Below are positions 13,068-33,777 of a stretch of 64,000 nucleotides of DNA, in pieces. The DNA lies in assembly GCA_964036155.1 (NCBI GenBank), contig OZ038422.1, forward strand, positions 12,733,201-12,797,200. The letters run 5' to 3'. The stretch is from Diploscapter coronatus. Lineage: Eukaryota > Nematoda > Chromadorea > Rhabditida > Rhabditidae. The notes under the pieces are model-generated. The model saw nothing but the letters and a program-made list of their open reading frames with translations. It was not told where the DNA came from and searched no databases. The translations under genes were made by a program, and so were the position numbers. Position 1 is the stretch's first letter. Each line of letters starts with the position of its first letter.

Positions 13068-14687
13068 TTTAGTTGCCCCAATTAACTTATTCATTTTCAA
13101 CGTTAAAAATCTGCTTTTTCTGTAAAATTTTCGAAGAAAGTGCATATCTTTTGGAGTTTATTTAAATAAAAAAATGTCGAAATAGAAAATTTTTGTTTTC
13201 CTCCTTAAAATATTTTTGACGGCATGTGATCTCAGACTTACACTTGTACTATGAAACGAAATTCATTTATTTTTGTTCAAAAATTTGCAACTCGGAAGAA
13301 TAAAAAGATGATTTTTCTGTTGATGTAATATTGTGATCAATATCTAAACACTAAACAACACACGTACTTTATACTTTGTAGTTTTTATTTATAAATATAG
13401 AGCCTCTTATCTATGTGTATAATATAGATCAGCATTAAACATGCAACATCGGACGATAGCAAATATTTGACAGTTCATATTTGATCTTTCGGAAAAAGGA
13501 AATTTTCCAAAAATGGAAAGAGAATTTTAAACGAATTTCGCAAAACTGATCTCATTTTTATGAGTTCAGCTTCGTATTTACTTATTTCAATGTTTTCGCC
13601 TGAGTAACTTAAACAATTGCAGCCTAGGCTGTCTAATCTCTCTTAATCCGAATTTTTTACTGCAACTTTGCGTTGATCATATTTACTTTTTAAATTCATC
13701 GATTTGGAAAGTTTGATTTAATCCAGACTTTCTGTTTTTTCGAGTCTCATAATAGTAGCAACAAAAAATAGGGGCGATGGATCAATTTTTCCTCACAGCA
13801 TACAACACTCTTTCGGCGCTTAGTGCAATATAATCAATGGTGCAATTTTCTGTCTTTATTTCTCTTTCCTATTCTTCAATCACTTCGTTTCTTATCACTG
13901 CTCTATCAATAATCCATATGTGCAGGTTTTAAATTAATAACGTGACTATTATACATAGCCTTTAATAGGTGATAAAACTCCATTTAAAATAGTTTTAAAT
14001 ATATCTAATCCGTCATAGGTCATAAGAAATCCCTGTTTCTCTTCAAACAGCATTTTCTGTTCTTTCGCTGATTTTCCGTGTGCACGTACACGTAAAGAAC
14101 TTCGGTCAATTGAAAAGCCGTGCGATTTTTTGCTTTTCATACACATTTTCCTTCTTTTCTACGTTTTATATTTTGGTGTTGATCTAGTACTTTACACTTC
14201 TCGTGGCTCGTACAAAACCACCATTTTCACATTCGATTTCCTTCGGCCACACTGAATTCAAAATAGGCACCCATTTTGTTGAGTACAAATGCAACTATCT
14301 GATTTTGAAATCTCTAAAAATAGGTCATTATAAAGTAGTAAGCAAGACTAGATTTTCAACTTTCATCGACTTCAAATATTCTATTTTATTCGATTTTTGT
14401 TTAACAATATTTATACTTTTATTAATTGGTCTAGCATAAGTCTTTGTCTTTATATTTTGATCCCGATCTCTAGCTATTATTTTCTTTTTCATAACACATA
14501 TCGCATTCGCTTATCAAATATGTGAGCCTAGAGGCACCAACATCAAGACCACTCATTTTTCCTCCTTTATGTATATTTTCGGAATTCCTACTCCAATTAA
14601 ATTTCAGCTGATAAAATTGCATCACCGATAGTGATAATTCCATTGTTTTAGCTTTAAGAATGAAAAATCGATAAGACTGGATTTAAA
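13068..14687. other. intergenic region between ncs-1 and the MRP gene
   Basis: AT-rich sequence with the ncs-1 polyadenylation signal at 13165 and no spliced coding pattern on either strand. The 3' part presumably contains the MRP gene promoter. Short open frames at 13949-14146 and 14203-14439 lack supporting splice sites or recognisable protein. Confidence 0.5.
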
Positions 14688-22732
<8,045 letters not shown>

Positions 22733-23025
22733 AGCTTATACTGATTTTAACTACTTATCATTATTTTTGTTATCGATTTTTGTTTTCCTAAATAAATAGA
22801 AATTGCAATAAAGCAGAAGCGGCAACATTGACGTTCGACAATAGTAACAAAATGAGACACAAATCATATGCATAATGTCACGCAAAAATTTCCAGGGTCT
22901 GGATCCTCGACTTCTATGGCGTAAAATACTACTGCCTTATGAATTTTCTTCTGTGCGCATATAAAAACCCAGTTGTTTCCTATCTTGTATTTTTAGTTGA
23001 TTTCATTGTATATTATTCTGAATAG

Positions 23026-23804
23026 GTGGCAAATATGATCTATTGCATAGAACAAATTTTATTTATTCAGCTGGAAACGTTTATTTTAGGGCATTTCTTT
23101 AAATTATTGTCGATCCTTCTGATATCGATTGACTTCTGTGCGTCTCAGGGCTATTTACAGTTCATTTTTCGGACCTCGAAATCGGTATTCTCGGTCGAGC
23201 AGCTCATCCTCGTTCTCTTCCTCTTCGGGATCTCATTCTCATGAAGATCACGGTATTAATTTTGAATCTTTGCTTGGTTTTGATGAAATCAAATTTAAGT
23301 CCATCAAAATTGCCCTGAACTTTCGATAAATCAATTGCCAAACCTGCGAATCGCTCCAACGATACAGGCAGTTTTAGTTCCGAAAATATGGTGCCAAAAT
23401 CATTCTCACTCACTATTTTTGATGTTTGAACTCAGGTACGACACTTTGAAGGCGAATAAATGCAAAGTCGCGGTGGCTGCATGTCCAGATATTCGGAGTC
23501 AATATCAACTTTTGACCAGAAAAGAGGATAATGACGAAGACTCGCAATCAACAGGCGCTGTTACGAATGCAAGGGTAATTAGGTGAGAAGTTAGAGCTTA
23601 ATTAAGGCAATTATCTAGATAACCGGCTGGAGAATGGCGCCAACGACGATAATTAGATGCACGAGTACCGGAACCTGGTCGGCCATAGACTTAGAAACCG
23701 GCTTGGGTATCCAAGTAATTGATGTATCTTGTAATTATATCGATAAATGGCATTTAGCATTTAAAGTTAATAAATTTATTGCTAACAACATTAATTTTGT
23801 TTAA
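23026..23804 (+). CDS. putative small secreted cysteine-containing protein (tentative model)
   Basis: Evidence is best at the 3' end. One exon reads YDTLKANKCKVAVAACPDI and splices (AGG|GTAATT to TCTAG) to ITGWRMAPTTIIRC, TGTWSAIDLE and VIDVSCNY, with a stop at 23802-23804. Cys spacing plus a T-x-T-x-x-W core resembles nematode extracellular C6/DUF281-type domains, but that match is only by eye. Upstream, a hydrophobic stretch (LLSILLISIDFCAS) could be a signal peptide. A Ser-rich segment in another phase (SRSSSSSSFSSSSGSHSHED, near 23190-23250) means the 5' exons are unresolved. Function unknown. Confidence 0.4.
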
Positions 23805-24117
23805 TTCGACCAGAATACGATTTAATTGCTAATAATTTTCAAAATGAATTGAAGCTTCAGAGTTAAATTCGAATGAACAGATGAGAATCGAGTTAAAATA
23901 TGGCTCAGATCAATCAGAATTTCAAAATTTAAGAAAACCTCGAAAAGCTCAAATTTCAAGAATAATGCATATTCAAAAGCCGCTGAAGAAAATTGCACGA
24001 AAATGCATAAGTTTTGTCAGAATGAGTATCTCAAATAAGAAAAAACAACAACAATCAAAGAGCTGCTCTGCAACAACACAAAAATGAAGAGATTTTGAAA
24101 ATCCAAAATTTAGCTAT

Positions 24118-26290
24118 TTAGGTCGAAAATTTGACCTCTTTAACGATTTTATCGCTGCTATTTCGCGAATTGTCTCGAGAAATTTCAGTAATTTCCGTAT
24201 CTTCGGTGTTTTTATCGCCGTTCTTCTGATCCGTGTCTTGGTTTGTAGCAGGCTCGTTAAAGTTGAATTCAATGTCGGTCTTAGATGCTCCGGGACTTTT
24301 GCCTCCTAAATCAAACTAGAGTTATTCAAATACTAGAGTCATTTTAATTCCTTTTTCATATACAACTTTTTCAAAATGTTCTTTCTCAGAATTAAATTGA
24401 ATTTTAGTTATTAACGAAAATATTATTGAAAATTTGATCTAGCCTGGTGTCCACGGCGTCTCACACAGTGACATCCTCGTAACTTCGGTCGACTGTCGTA
24501 AACTGGCTAATTCTGTTGCGGAATATCGCCTATTTCTACTCCTTCTCATGACCAAACTGAGCAAACTATCATTTAAAACTTGTTGATTTTATTTCCTTAC
24601 CTCGTATCAGAACCCGTATTATTTTCGTCTTGCGAGTACAAAGGTCGATTTCCGATGGGAATGTTGACCAAAAATTTCTTTATCGTCATACGATAAGGAG
24701 CGTAAATTAACGATGTTATTAAGGGGTTTACAATCTGAAATATTTGACCTAACAACTACTTCAATTTGAATAATGTATACCGGATTTAGGCTCAGGAGAT
24801 AAATTAAACTCCAAGCTATCCAACTCATGGTTTGTCTCTCGTCGCAGGTTAGCTCTTTCCATTTGAAGAAATGAATTCTACCCAGATTAACGATTCTGTA
24901 ATTTTATGCAAAATAACTCCAAACTAAAAGCTAATTTTAACGTTACTGTTAAGTTTATCTAGGATAAATTATACCTATATGGTAGCAATGAAAATGAAGT
25001 CCAGAAAGTTGTAGCGAATATGAAGACCAGGGATTTCACCTGAGATTTAATCATCTTTTCAAATAGGAACTCAATTCTACCTTAGTTCTAAATGTATGGC
25101 TCTCATTGCTATTAGCTGCATTGCGCTTCTCCCGGGTTAGACCGAATAAATATAGCGATACAAATAATGACGATGTGATAGGCAATAGACAAAATACAAA
25201 AGTGAAGATCTCATAGTAAAATCGATAGCCGTCCGTCATCTAAATATAGTAATTCTTAAAGTTTAAATATTTAAAGACTCAGAACTAAGTTGGAAATTTA
25301 GACAACACTTTTACAAGAAATGACGAAATAGCACGTACGATAGGAAGGAAAACTTAAGAAACTTAAAATTAAAAATTTATTGCTATTAAATCATATCTCT
25401 TAAATATTCATATCTTACCATCATCTGAATCTTATAAATTAGAATAAAAATTACAAAATTACATACTTGTAAAGTGCAATCCTTAGGGAATATGTAGACT
25501 ATATTGAAAATCCAACAATATGTGACAAATCTAAAATTTAAAAATAAAGAAAAACTTATATTTAAAACACAAGTCCACCCAATGGAAGTGACCCAGATAA
25601 TAATCACGAAGTAGAAGGCCCTCTTTTTGGACATCGATCTATCATAGCTCAGTGGGAATCGGAAGAATATCAATTTATCCACGTTTAATAGAGTCAATGA
25701 TAGTCCAGACGCAGCTAGACCGACCCAATTGAAGTAGTGAACCACCGCGCACAAATGGACTTGTTGAAGAAACTCATGTTTTCGAATTAGCATTTCGTTA
25801 GGGTGACAGAATACTGTAATTTTGAAATCGTCGATTTATCGATTTTTCAAATAATGATTTTTGTCATATTGAGTAGTCAGTTCACATAGTTTATTGACTA
25901 CCCAGACAAATTAGCACGTTGATATGAAATAGCATTGATAGATAAGAAAAGTGAGCAAATTTTTCACAAATTCGGAATTTACCGGTTAATATCAGATCTG
26001 CCGAAGTCATAGAGAAAACGAATAAATGCATCGTATCTCCAGACCGTTTGTATAACTTCACCGCACAAAATAACACCATTACATTGCATATCGTGGCTGC
26101 CATGCTAGCTGCTAAAAGCAGGTCATCTACCTTGAATTTTAGATTTGGAAACAACGCGATTAACGAAAATTACGGTATAAGTGAATATCGTGAATCCCTT
26201 CTCGTAGAAGCACTCTGCCTCGTCCAGAATAATAGATTCGTTTTCCAAAGGATAATCCAACGTAGTTGTTGGTAGTTCCGTTACGTCCAT
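24118..26290 (-). CDS. rhodopsin-family G protein-coupled receptor, orphan
   Basis: A seven-transmembrane receptor. Exon 1 (26290-26174) gives an acidic extracellular tail starting MDVTELPTT. The next exon holds TM1-TM2 (LLLAASMAATICNVMVLFCA; LFVFSMTSADLILT). TM3 ends SLTLLNVDKLIFFRFPLSY, at the DRY position. TM4 is FYFVIIIWVTSIGWTCVL, TM5 IFTFVFCLLPITSSLFVSLY, TM6 SLVFIFATTFWTSFSLLPY, and TM7 has NPxxxNPLITSLIYAPYR, the equivalent of NPxxY. The Ser/Thr/Asn-rich cytoplasmic tail ends SSDKIVKEVKFST. Oddity: DRY is replaced by DKL. The ligand is unknown; a peptide or amine receptor is possible. The ATG at 26288-26290 is the first in phase. Confidence 0.85.
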
Positions 26291-27610
26291 GATAAATCAA
26301 CTTTTGAAAAATCGATAATTATCGATTTATCATTGACTTTGCTATTATTTAAACCTAAAAATTTGATCAATCATTAAAATGACTTATAAAATATAAAACG
26401 ATCAAGTGTAGTCATAAATTATGTCGCAAAAGAAGTTTTATAATTACAAAAAATCGATTTTTAAGCGAATAAGTCTACCAAAGATTTGTTGGAATATTGA
26501 TGACAATGCGAGAAAATCTTGAAATTGAGCCAATTTTGGTGCATGTAAAATTGCAGACATTGGAGGAAAATATCATTTTTCTCTGATTTTTGTATTTTAT
26601 TCACTATTTCTCCCGTTTTCTGCTTCCTTCCCACACTCTCGATTCGGAATTGTCTATGATTATGGCTAATTAGATGAATGGCGCCTCGATAGATTGGAAT
26701 TGCCTGTAGCTCTGTGCGCGAAAATTTTCCAAACCGCCGGAAATTCCGAAATTATTTCGCAAGAATATTAAGTTTGTAGAAGAAAAACTGATCTTCGTTA
26801 AAATACCATTTAAAAATATAATAAAATTTAATATCATCTCCATAAAAAGTTAAATTAAAATAAAGTTTGATATTTGGCGCAATATTAAATAAAATGGAAA
26901 AGCTGATCTTCATCGAGACTTAGATTGAGTTCAATTTAATATATCATGCAGAAAACGAACTGCAAATGCACTGTTTATTCGTAATATCGAATTTCTTTAA
27001 CGAGCGTGCGCGATTTAACGTCGTTAATACCGAATTACGATCGATAAAAATCACGATGGAATTGGAATTTTTGTCAAAAATAATGTAGAAACACGACCAC
27101 GATTGAGCCATGCAACCCATTGACTTTCCAGATGTGATTGAATGAATTTCCAGCAGAGAAAAAGGCAAGTTTTCTTTTCTATCATTTCTCTCCTTTTCAG
27201 CCTGTAGAAGGCTATTTTAAATTGGGTAATTCGATTATCAGTAGCAGGGGTGCACGAAGTTTTGAATTGACAATTTTCGAAGTCGAAGCTTCATTTAAAA
27301 AATCTCAAAGATGAAGTCGAAGCCGAAGCTTAATTTCTAGAAACCTCGAAGTCGAAGTTCGTGCACTCCTGATCAGTAGGGAGAAATTGTAGAATTTCTA
27401 TCATTTCAAGCTTTGAATTTACAAGTTTATTTATTTTTAAAAAGAACACGCAAAATTTACACACAAATTGAACCATCGTAGGATTTGGATTTTTTCATAT
27501 CGCACATTATTTTGGCTCTTTTTCTATCATTCGAGATATCCGAGTGATTTGGGTTCCGGAAATATCGTCTGAGAAATTTATTTTTTCCGAAAATTCTTAA
27601 AAATTATGGC
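26291..27610. other. intergenic region between the GPCR and acid sphingomyelinase genes
   Basis: No spliced gene is visible. It holds a miniature hAT-type element at 27245-27371 and two close copies of the recurrent CTGATCTTC motif at about 26786 and 26901. The minus-strand open frame at 26944-27168 has no recognisable protein or splice support. Confidence 0.5.
27245..27371. mobile_element. 127 bp non-autonomous hAT-type element (MITE)
   Basis: Terminal inverted repeats CAGGGGTGCACGAA (left) and CAGGAGTGCACGAA (reverse complement of the right end) flank a short interior with repeated CGAAGTCGAAG units. It is bracketed by an exact 8 bp direct duplication, ATCAGTAG (27237-27244 and 27372-27379). 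An 8 bp target duplication with CAGGGGTG-type ends is the hallmark of the hAT superfamily. There is no coding capacity, so it needed transposase in trans. Confidence 0.88.
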
Positions 27611-30302
27611 TTACACCAAATAATCATTGAACAACTGGTCATCTTTCTCGAATCTCAGTGCCAACTCAAATAGTGACTCTGGAGATAGGTCTTTCATATT
27701 GTAGGCTTGCTAAACTTCAATCTAGAATTATTTAAATTCATTTATACTTACCTTGAAATCATATTCAACCTTCCAAGCCGGTTCTGAATTCGGATTTGAA
27801 AGATCAGCACTGACTGTATACGCATCTATCGCTGTCTAAAAATTCATTTTAAATTTGGAAATTTTATTGTTTCTCACAAATCTGGTATCAGAATTCAAAT
27901 CACCGTCGATTTCATAGACCTTATAAGCCGGACCGACTTGTTCATAGGTCGTTAAAGACGGACCTATCCAGCCATAACTGAATGGCTCTGGAGATCCATT
28001 TTCTTCGCTCAGGAAGACCTATTTTTCCCATGAAATTTTGAAATAAAATTATTTTTAATTACGAAAAATTCATCATAATGAGTGTGGCCGAAAAATTGCT
28101 GGGCTATGGTGTTTTGGAATCTGAAAACGTAATTTTTATGGAAACCTAGTAGTTTTACCGTTTTACGATGTTGTAATAATTCCAGGTCCAACTCTTCACA
28201 CAATAATCGTCGTTTGGAGGAATATGGGAGGCTATCCAAACCTCAAAGTTCTAATTTCAGAAATTTCTAATTTAGCATAAATCTACCCTTTCGTTAGCCA
28301 GTTCAGACTGAGATAGTTCCTGTATGAGCCAAGACAGGGTTTGATCGGGGTCATTTCTATTCAAATATCCAAAAGTATTCAGTTTCGAACAATAATTATT
28401 GTTAAGAGATATCAATTTTAGTCCAGGCCTAATTCTAGCCGCATAACTTCCTCTGCTAAATATTAAATATTAAAGAAAAATATCTTTCTCTTTTTAAATA
28501 TTTACTAAATCATTTCCTGTCTTATCGGTCCCACAGCACCTAATTCCTTGAGCATAGAATCGGCAAAGGCTTTGTAAGACCAAAATGGGCCGAATTTATC
28601 GAAATTTTCCATGTCGCGAGTCATAAATCTGATTTTTTAGGTAATTTTGAAACTTTGGGGTAATTTTTACGAGTCCATCGGGTTTCCCTCGTGATTTCCG
28701 ACAACCAGATAAACTGGTACTTGAAGAATTTCTCTGAAATTTAGCTCATATTTTTCTCGAATTAAGGATAAACCTAAACACTATAACTTAAGCTACATTT
28801 TAATATCATACCTGATCGTATCTGAGATGTTTTTGATTTCATCAATTGTGCGATCAACCGAATACTCCCAAATATCGTGAGATATGAAATCCCCAGAAAC
28901 CAATACCAGGTCTATCTGACAAGACAAGTTTCAGAAGTGTTCACCTCCTATTTGGCCCATTCCTTCACCATACGAGTACTCCAGTACGTAGATTAGGGAT
29001 CTGAAATCGCAAGGTGCTGACGTTGGGTCTTATGCTCAGGATTTGGCTTTAATGACTTTCTTGCGAAACTTTGTCATTTTAGCAGAAAAGAAGAAGGAAG
29101 AGTCTGCCAAATAATGTATTCAAATTTGGACACAGTTCTTTTACTCTCTCATTTCCATGCGCTATTTCGTCGTTTTTCAAGTATACTTCCGAGTCTAGGA
29201 CTAAACGTCAACACTTTTTGGCTTCGGATCCGTCATCTACGTACTGAAATACCTCTATAGTGAAAAAATCAGCCAAATCGGAGACAGGCACTTTTGAAAT
29301 TTCCCTTGGGAAATTTATCGTTGTTTTTTTTTTATATTTAATCTACAGAAGTTAATACATTCGCTTCATTATCCCTGATATGATTGAGTGCTGATATCAA
29401 TGTACGATATGGAATGTCACAGAAAGCTAGAGTGCCCCAAAAACCGGCTGGTTGAATTATCGTCGCTAAAATTGTTCAAAAGTTAGAATAAATTGAAATT
29501 CTAACAATTTTGCTCTTGAAAATGTCTGCAGCAAAATTTTTGCGGTGACTTTTCAAAGCAGTGAGCTTCAGATCCGATCGAATATTCGAAATCGACATGG
29601 ATATCGGATAATTGAAGGATTCTCATCGGTTTAACTGTACCCTGAGTAAATTACGTTGTTTAGCATCTTATATTCTAAGAATTATGTACCTCAGCATGTC
29701 GTAATTCTGCAATACTCCGATTTTTTGGCATTTCAGGGAGATCTAGAGGCTGATATTCGAATAAAAACCTTGGATCTCCACATTTGTCGATAATTGCGCC
29801 ACAAATTTCGTCCGGAGAAGCTTGGATACGTTCCATCAAATAGATTATGGGCTCCTAAGAGTTTAAACATAATCTTAAAAGAACGCGTAAACTACCTGAT
29901 ATTGCCCAACCAGCTTATCACAGACAATATCCGGAACGAAATCGAATGATTTACAAATTTGGCTAAATCAAATAATTTTAAATGAATGTTTAATTTTTAC
30001 ATGAAGTCCATCTTAGCCTTGTTCAATTGCACCAAATTCACTCGGTTATTTGCATTTTCGCTCCGATTTACAGCCAACAAGAATTGCCCCACCATATTGA
30101 TGCAACCCATGCAGAAAAATTCCGCGTTTTTATCGGATGGCAGCTGAGTTTTTAATTAAAAAATAATAATAAAATAAGAAAACACACATACTTGTCTCTT
30201 GATCTTGGGGTTTCTAATGGATTGTCCATATCCGAAAGAAAATAAAATGAGGCAAAATATGAAATTTTTCATCGGAATTATTCGCATGAAAAGCAGAAGC
30301 AT
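27611..30302 (-). CDS. asm: acid sphingomyelinase (sphingomyelin phosphodiesterase)
   Basis: Hydrolyses sphingomyelin to ceramide and phosphocholine in lysosomes or outside the cell. It has a signal peptide ([13 protein letters not shown]), then a saposin-B domain with paired cysteines ([37 protein letters not shown]). The metallophosphatase domain keeps the zinc-ligand motifs in order: [38 protein letters not shown] and [10 protein letters not shown]. It ends LFNDYLV. Either the ATG at 30302 or the one at 30272 could start it; both leave a signal peptide. One intron (about 28917-29350) is enlarged by an inverted repeat. Clearly ASM-like; the paralogue is not determined. Confidence 0.94.
28928..29301. 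repeat. 374 bp imperfect foldback in an acid sphingomyelinase intron
   Basis: The ends are imperfect reverse complements: left begins TTTCAGAAGTGTTCACC, and the right end read on the other strand begins ATTTCAAAAGTGCC. Matching blocks continue inward, including CAGTACGTAGAT and TGACGTT. It is intronic, so the coding frame is unaffected. It is likely a degenerate miniature element; no coding capacity or clear target duplication was seen. Confidence 0.6.
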
Positions 30303-30600
30303 AAGATTGGCGCTTATTTGATTTGATTGAAATATTCGGCATTTTACGAGTGATTCAAAGCCATATTAAATGCCGCCGTCAAAACATAGTCAAATTGTGA
30401 AATATCACAACTTTCCCATTTTTTGATGTGCAAATAGAGCGTGTTTTCCATGCAAACATAAGCAACAACATATTCATGCAAATAAAATAGTCATTATTTA
30501 TTGAAAAATGAAAAATGCAGACTAGAGAATAATTAATTACATTGCATAACTTCATTAATTTATTCATAATAATTTCTTCCTGATTTCGAAATCTAATAAA

Positions 30601-31876
30601 TTACCACATTCCGTTGATGAAGGTGTTTATAAGGTAGTCCAAGTACTCCTGAGTGTAGATCTAGGAAAAAGGATTCTATATATCCGAAGATTTGATACGT
30701 TTTAATCTTGGACAAATGTTTGATAATAAGGACATTTTTCAAATTGAAATTATTATACAATGAAGATCAGTTTTATATTCATGATTTGCTATATTCGAAT
30801 TTTAAAATATACAAGAATTTAATATATCCAAAAATGTAATATATCCCTTACCGACCAATTCAGAGGATCTTTCTCCGGCCCAACAGTCGATTTATTGAAA
30901 TAAGCCGTGAGAGAATTGTTAATTGCATCGAACAGAGCATCTCTCTTATCCTTGACGGTATGGTAATGAGAATACGTATACCTGGATCAAAGGTAATTTC
31001 ATACATCCGTTACTTATATTTAATTTTACCAAGCCCCAAGGACAGACCAGAAGTCTTGATCGAAGGTTTTGTCTGCCATGATATACATCGATTTATACTA
31101 AAAATAATTTATTCTAGCTTGCACTTTTTGTAAACTAATAAAATTAGTATGCAAAAATCGAAAGAAATAGCCAATTAAAAATTTTGCAAATTGATCATTT
31201 ATGGCTTGACTTATTATTTTTGTTAATGACGGTATGTTCTCAATTTTCTACCTCTTTACATTTATCCTGATTGTTGTTGAAGAGAGCCAACAATTTCTTC
31301 ATCATGAAATCATTCCAGAATGTTTGAACTGCAGCCCGATGAGTGATCAAACCGGCAAAGCCTTTCTGGGCCTTGTCCTTAGTATTGTAGAATGTAGCGT
31401 TTTGCACTTTAGGTTTACCCTAAAATTCCTAACTTTAAACAAATTGCTATTTATGTAATTCTAGGGAGAAATCTAGCCAAATTTTGAATTGAAATCTCTT
31501 TATGGAATAATTTTCTATAAAAAAAAAACCTTATTTTGCGCTTCCATCTCTGTAGTTTTAATTCTAACTGACTAAAAGTCTGACAAGCTATGATTCGAAT
31601 TTAATTTAATCACCCAATTATTCGTGATGAATTTCGTGGCTCTAGCCTTCTTGTCCTTAGTCGTGGCGTCTTTAGTATTCAAAGCCTGGACGAAGTTGTA
31701 CAAATCCGGCATGGGAGTGTAGGGTAGAATGTACCTAAAATTAAATTAAACTCTGAAATTTATTCGAAGATAAGAAAATACCACGCCATCGTATAGGTGA
31801 TGTCCGGAATCTGTGCTTGAGTCGAGGGAATTAATGCTAACCCGAAACATAAACCAATTAATTTAAGGATCGTCAT
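30601..31876 (-). CDS. small secreted protein, family not recognised
   Basis: A spliced gene of roughly 185 residues in about six exons. A clear signal peptide (MTILKLIGLCFGLALIPSTQ) is followed by AQIPDITYTMAWY. The mature part has no cysteine pairs that I can see, is rich in aromatic residues, Lys and Asn, and looks mainly helical (AVQTFWNDFMMKKLLALFNN; FDQDFWSVLGAWYTYSHY; YLDYLINTFINGMW). An N-glycosylation site (NATF) is present. I do not recognise the family and assign no function. Its position next to acid sphingomyelinase on the same strand, about 300 nt apart, is not evidence of a shared role. The start is the first ATG before the signal peptide. Confidence 0.75.
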
Positions 31877-32262
31877 CTTTGAAATTCGATTCCTTTACAG
31901 TACCTTAAATCTAACACTCTAAATGCACTTATGAAAATCGTCAGAGATAGGTGCGTAAGTTCTCATTCGATAAATCGCGCGAGTCCTTTTATATCTGATA
32001 GACAATTTTCGTGTCTGAAAATCGCTGTTCTACACTAAAATCCGCGGGATTAATTGCTAATCGCGTTTTGGTGCATTAAATCGAGTGAGTTGAGTTTTGA
32101 AAATGGCAATATTTGAATCGATAAAATAATTGCGCTGAAATGTGATGAGTGGATTAAATCACTTTGTTTCTTTTCAAGCGCGGGGGCAACATTTTTCGAA
32201 TCTCATTAAAGATCAAATAAATTTTTGAACATGTTTATTTTAAAAGGAAAATCGAAATCAGA

Positions 32263-32852
32263 TCATCGAAAATTGGATCTCAAATTTTTCGATCGAGAAT
32301 ATGGCTCTTCATCAGCGTAAAAATCCAGTCCCTCGATTTGATTTTCAAGCTTCATTTTTGAATGTTCACTCTTTTTCTTCGAATTTGAAGCTTTAGGCTT
32401 AGAATCTCCATTTCCATTTCGCCTCCGCGTTCGGTATCTTTGCAAATGACTATTAGGCCAGAACCAGCAGCATAGAAATGCGATTACTGAAAGATATAAA
32501 TAAAATCTCGATTCTTTAAATAATAAATAACTTCTAAGAATTAGAAAATTAGCATTCTCTATCTTCATTACAATTTTCACTATCCATGTTCAGAGGGGAT
32601 GTGGAAACACATGTATGCTAATTTATAAACTACAAATATGTAGGGTGATCTAATGAATAGATAAGTTAAATTATCATTACCAGCAAATAAAACGATTCCC
32701 CCAAGAATTATAGCGATTAGAACTCCAGTATGAATGGGCCACCGACAACAAGAGGGGTGGGATCCGGCCAAATATGGAAATGTACAGCAATAAGTGTAAT
32801 CATCTGGGTCACTCGGCTGAGGACAATAGGCGTGGTAGGCTAAATCTATCAT
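32263..32852 (-). CDS. cysteine-rich single-pass membrane protein, unrecognised
   Basis: Two exons (32852-32681 and 32486-32263) join in phase. The short extracellular N-terminus is rich in cysteines (YCPQPSDPDDYTYCCTFPYL, then HPSCCRWP). A hydrophobic helix IHTGVLIAIILGGIVLFA continues after the splice as VIAFLCCWFW. A basic cytoplasmic tail (RYRTRRRNGNGDSKPKASNS) ends SKNLRSNFR. There is no signal peptide, so a type III or signal-anchor topology is likely. The CPxP...YCCT...CC pattern is reminiscent of Shisa-like adaptor proteins, but that is only a resemblance. Function unknown. Confidence 0.7.
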
Positions 32853-33777
32853 TTTATCGATGAAGAAAGCTAATCGTCATTATAAAATTGGGATGTTTAT
32901 TGACGACAAGGATGATCTTAATGTAAAATATATTAATGTTGTGAATGAAAAAAGCTATTCATGAAAACTTATCATTTTTAATAGAAAAAGTTGATCTTCA
33001 TGCAAAAATAAATAAATCAAATGAATACCGCTTCCGCCAGGACACCAATTTATCGTGCGTCCTCCGAATAGACCTGACATCAATCGATAAGCATATTATT
33101 TGAAATAAATCGATATTCTCAGATACAACTTTAACTCTGAAACATAAAAAATACGCCCATTTTGAAAAGTTAATTGGAAAATGAATCATTTTTGGAATAT
33201 AAAATGAAGATGACACGAGAATGTGTACAACGGCTCGCCTGAACTTCTATCTTGCGAGGAGAAAAGCAAACAATTCGAGAGAAAAGAGAAAGAAAGGAAA
33301 ATTTTTGCGAGATGAAAAATAAGAAACGTGAGAGAAATATGCCTTTTAAGAGCAGCGAAAAAACATTTGACGCTTTTCCGGAAAATATAGTTTTCGTATA
33401 GAAAATCGATTATATCGTAAACATAACATGATCAATAAGCTAATGAGTGTATCAAATTACCTTGTGAAAATAAACATAAATTATTTCATATTCGAATCGA
33501 CTAATTGTTATGCATATCGGTTTTTCGATAATCTCATTCAGCCTAATTATATTTAATTACACTATTTTTGCGAGGAGAATTGAAACTCCACCATGTTTCA
33601 AGGAAAACCATAGATTTGTAAGACCACCTCTGAAAAATGGAAGGTAGAACTCTAAATTTTCTTTAACAAATCTAAATATTTGAAGAGCCTTGATAGGAGT
33701 GAATATAGGAATGGAAATTTATTCGACTGAAATGGTAACAATTTAATTTATTTCTTTTTAAATAGTGATTCCTCTAG
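32853..33777. other. intergenic region before the Cys-loop channel gene
   Basis: AT-rich, with no convincing coding exon. A copy of the recurrent motif (AAAAAGTTGATCTTCATG) lies at about 32985. The missing first exon or exons of the channel gene to the right (start codon and signal peptide) may lie here but could not be identified. Confidence 0.4.
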
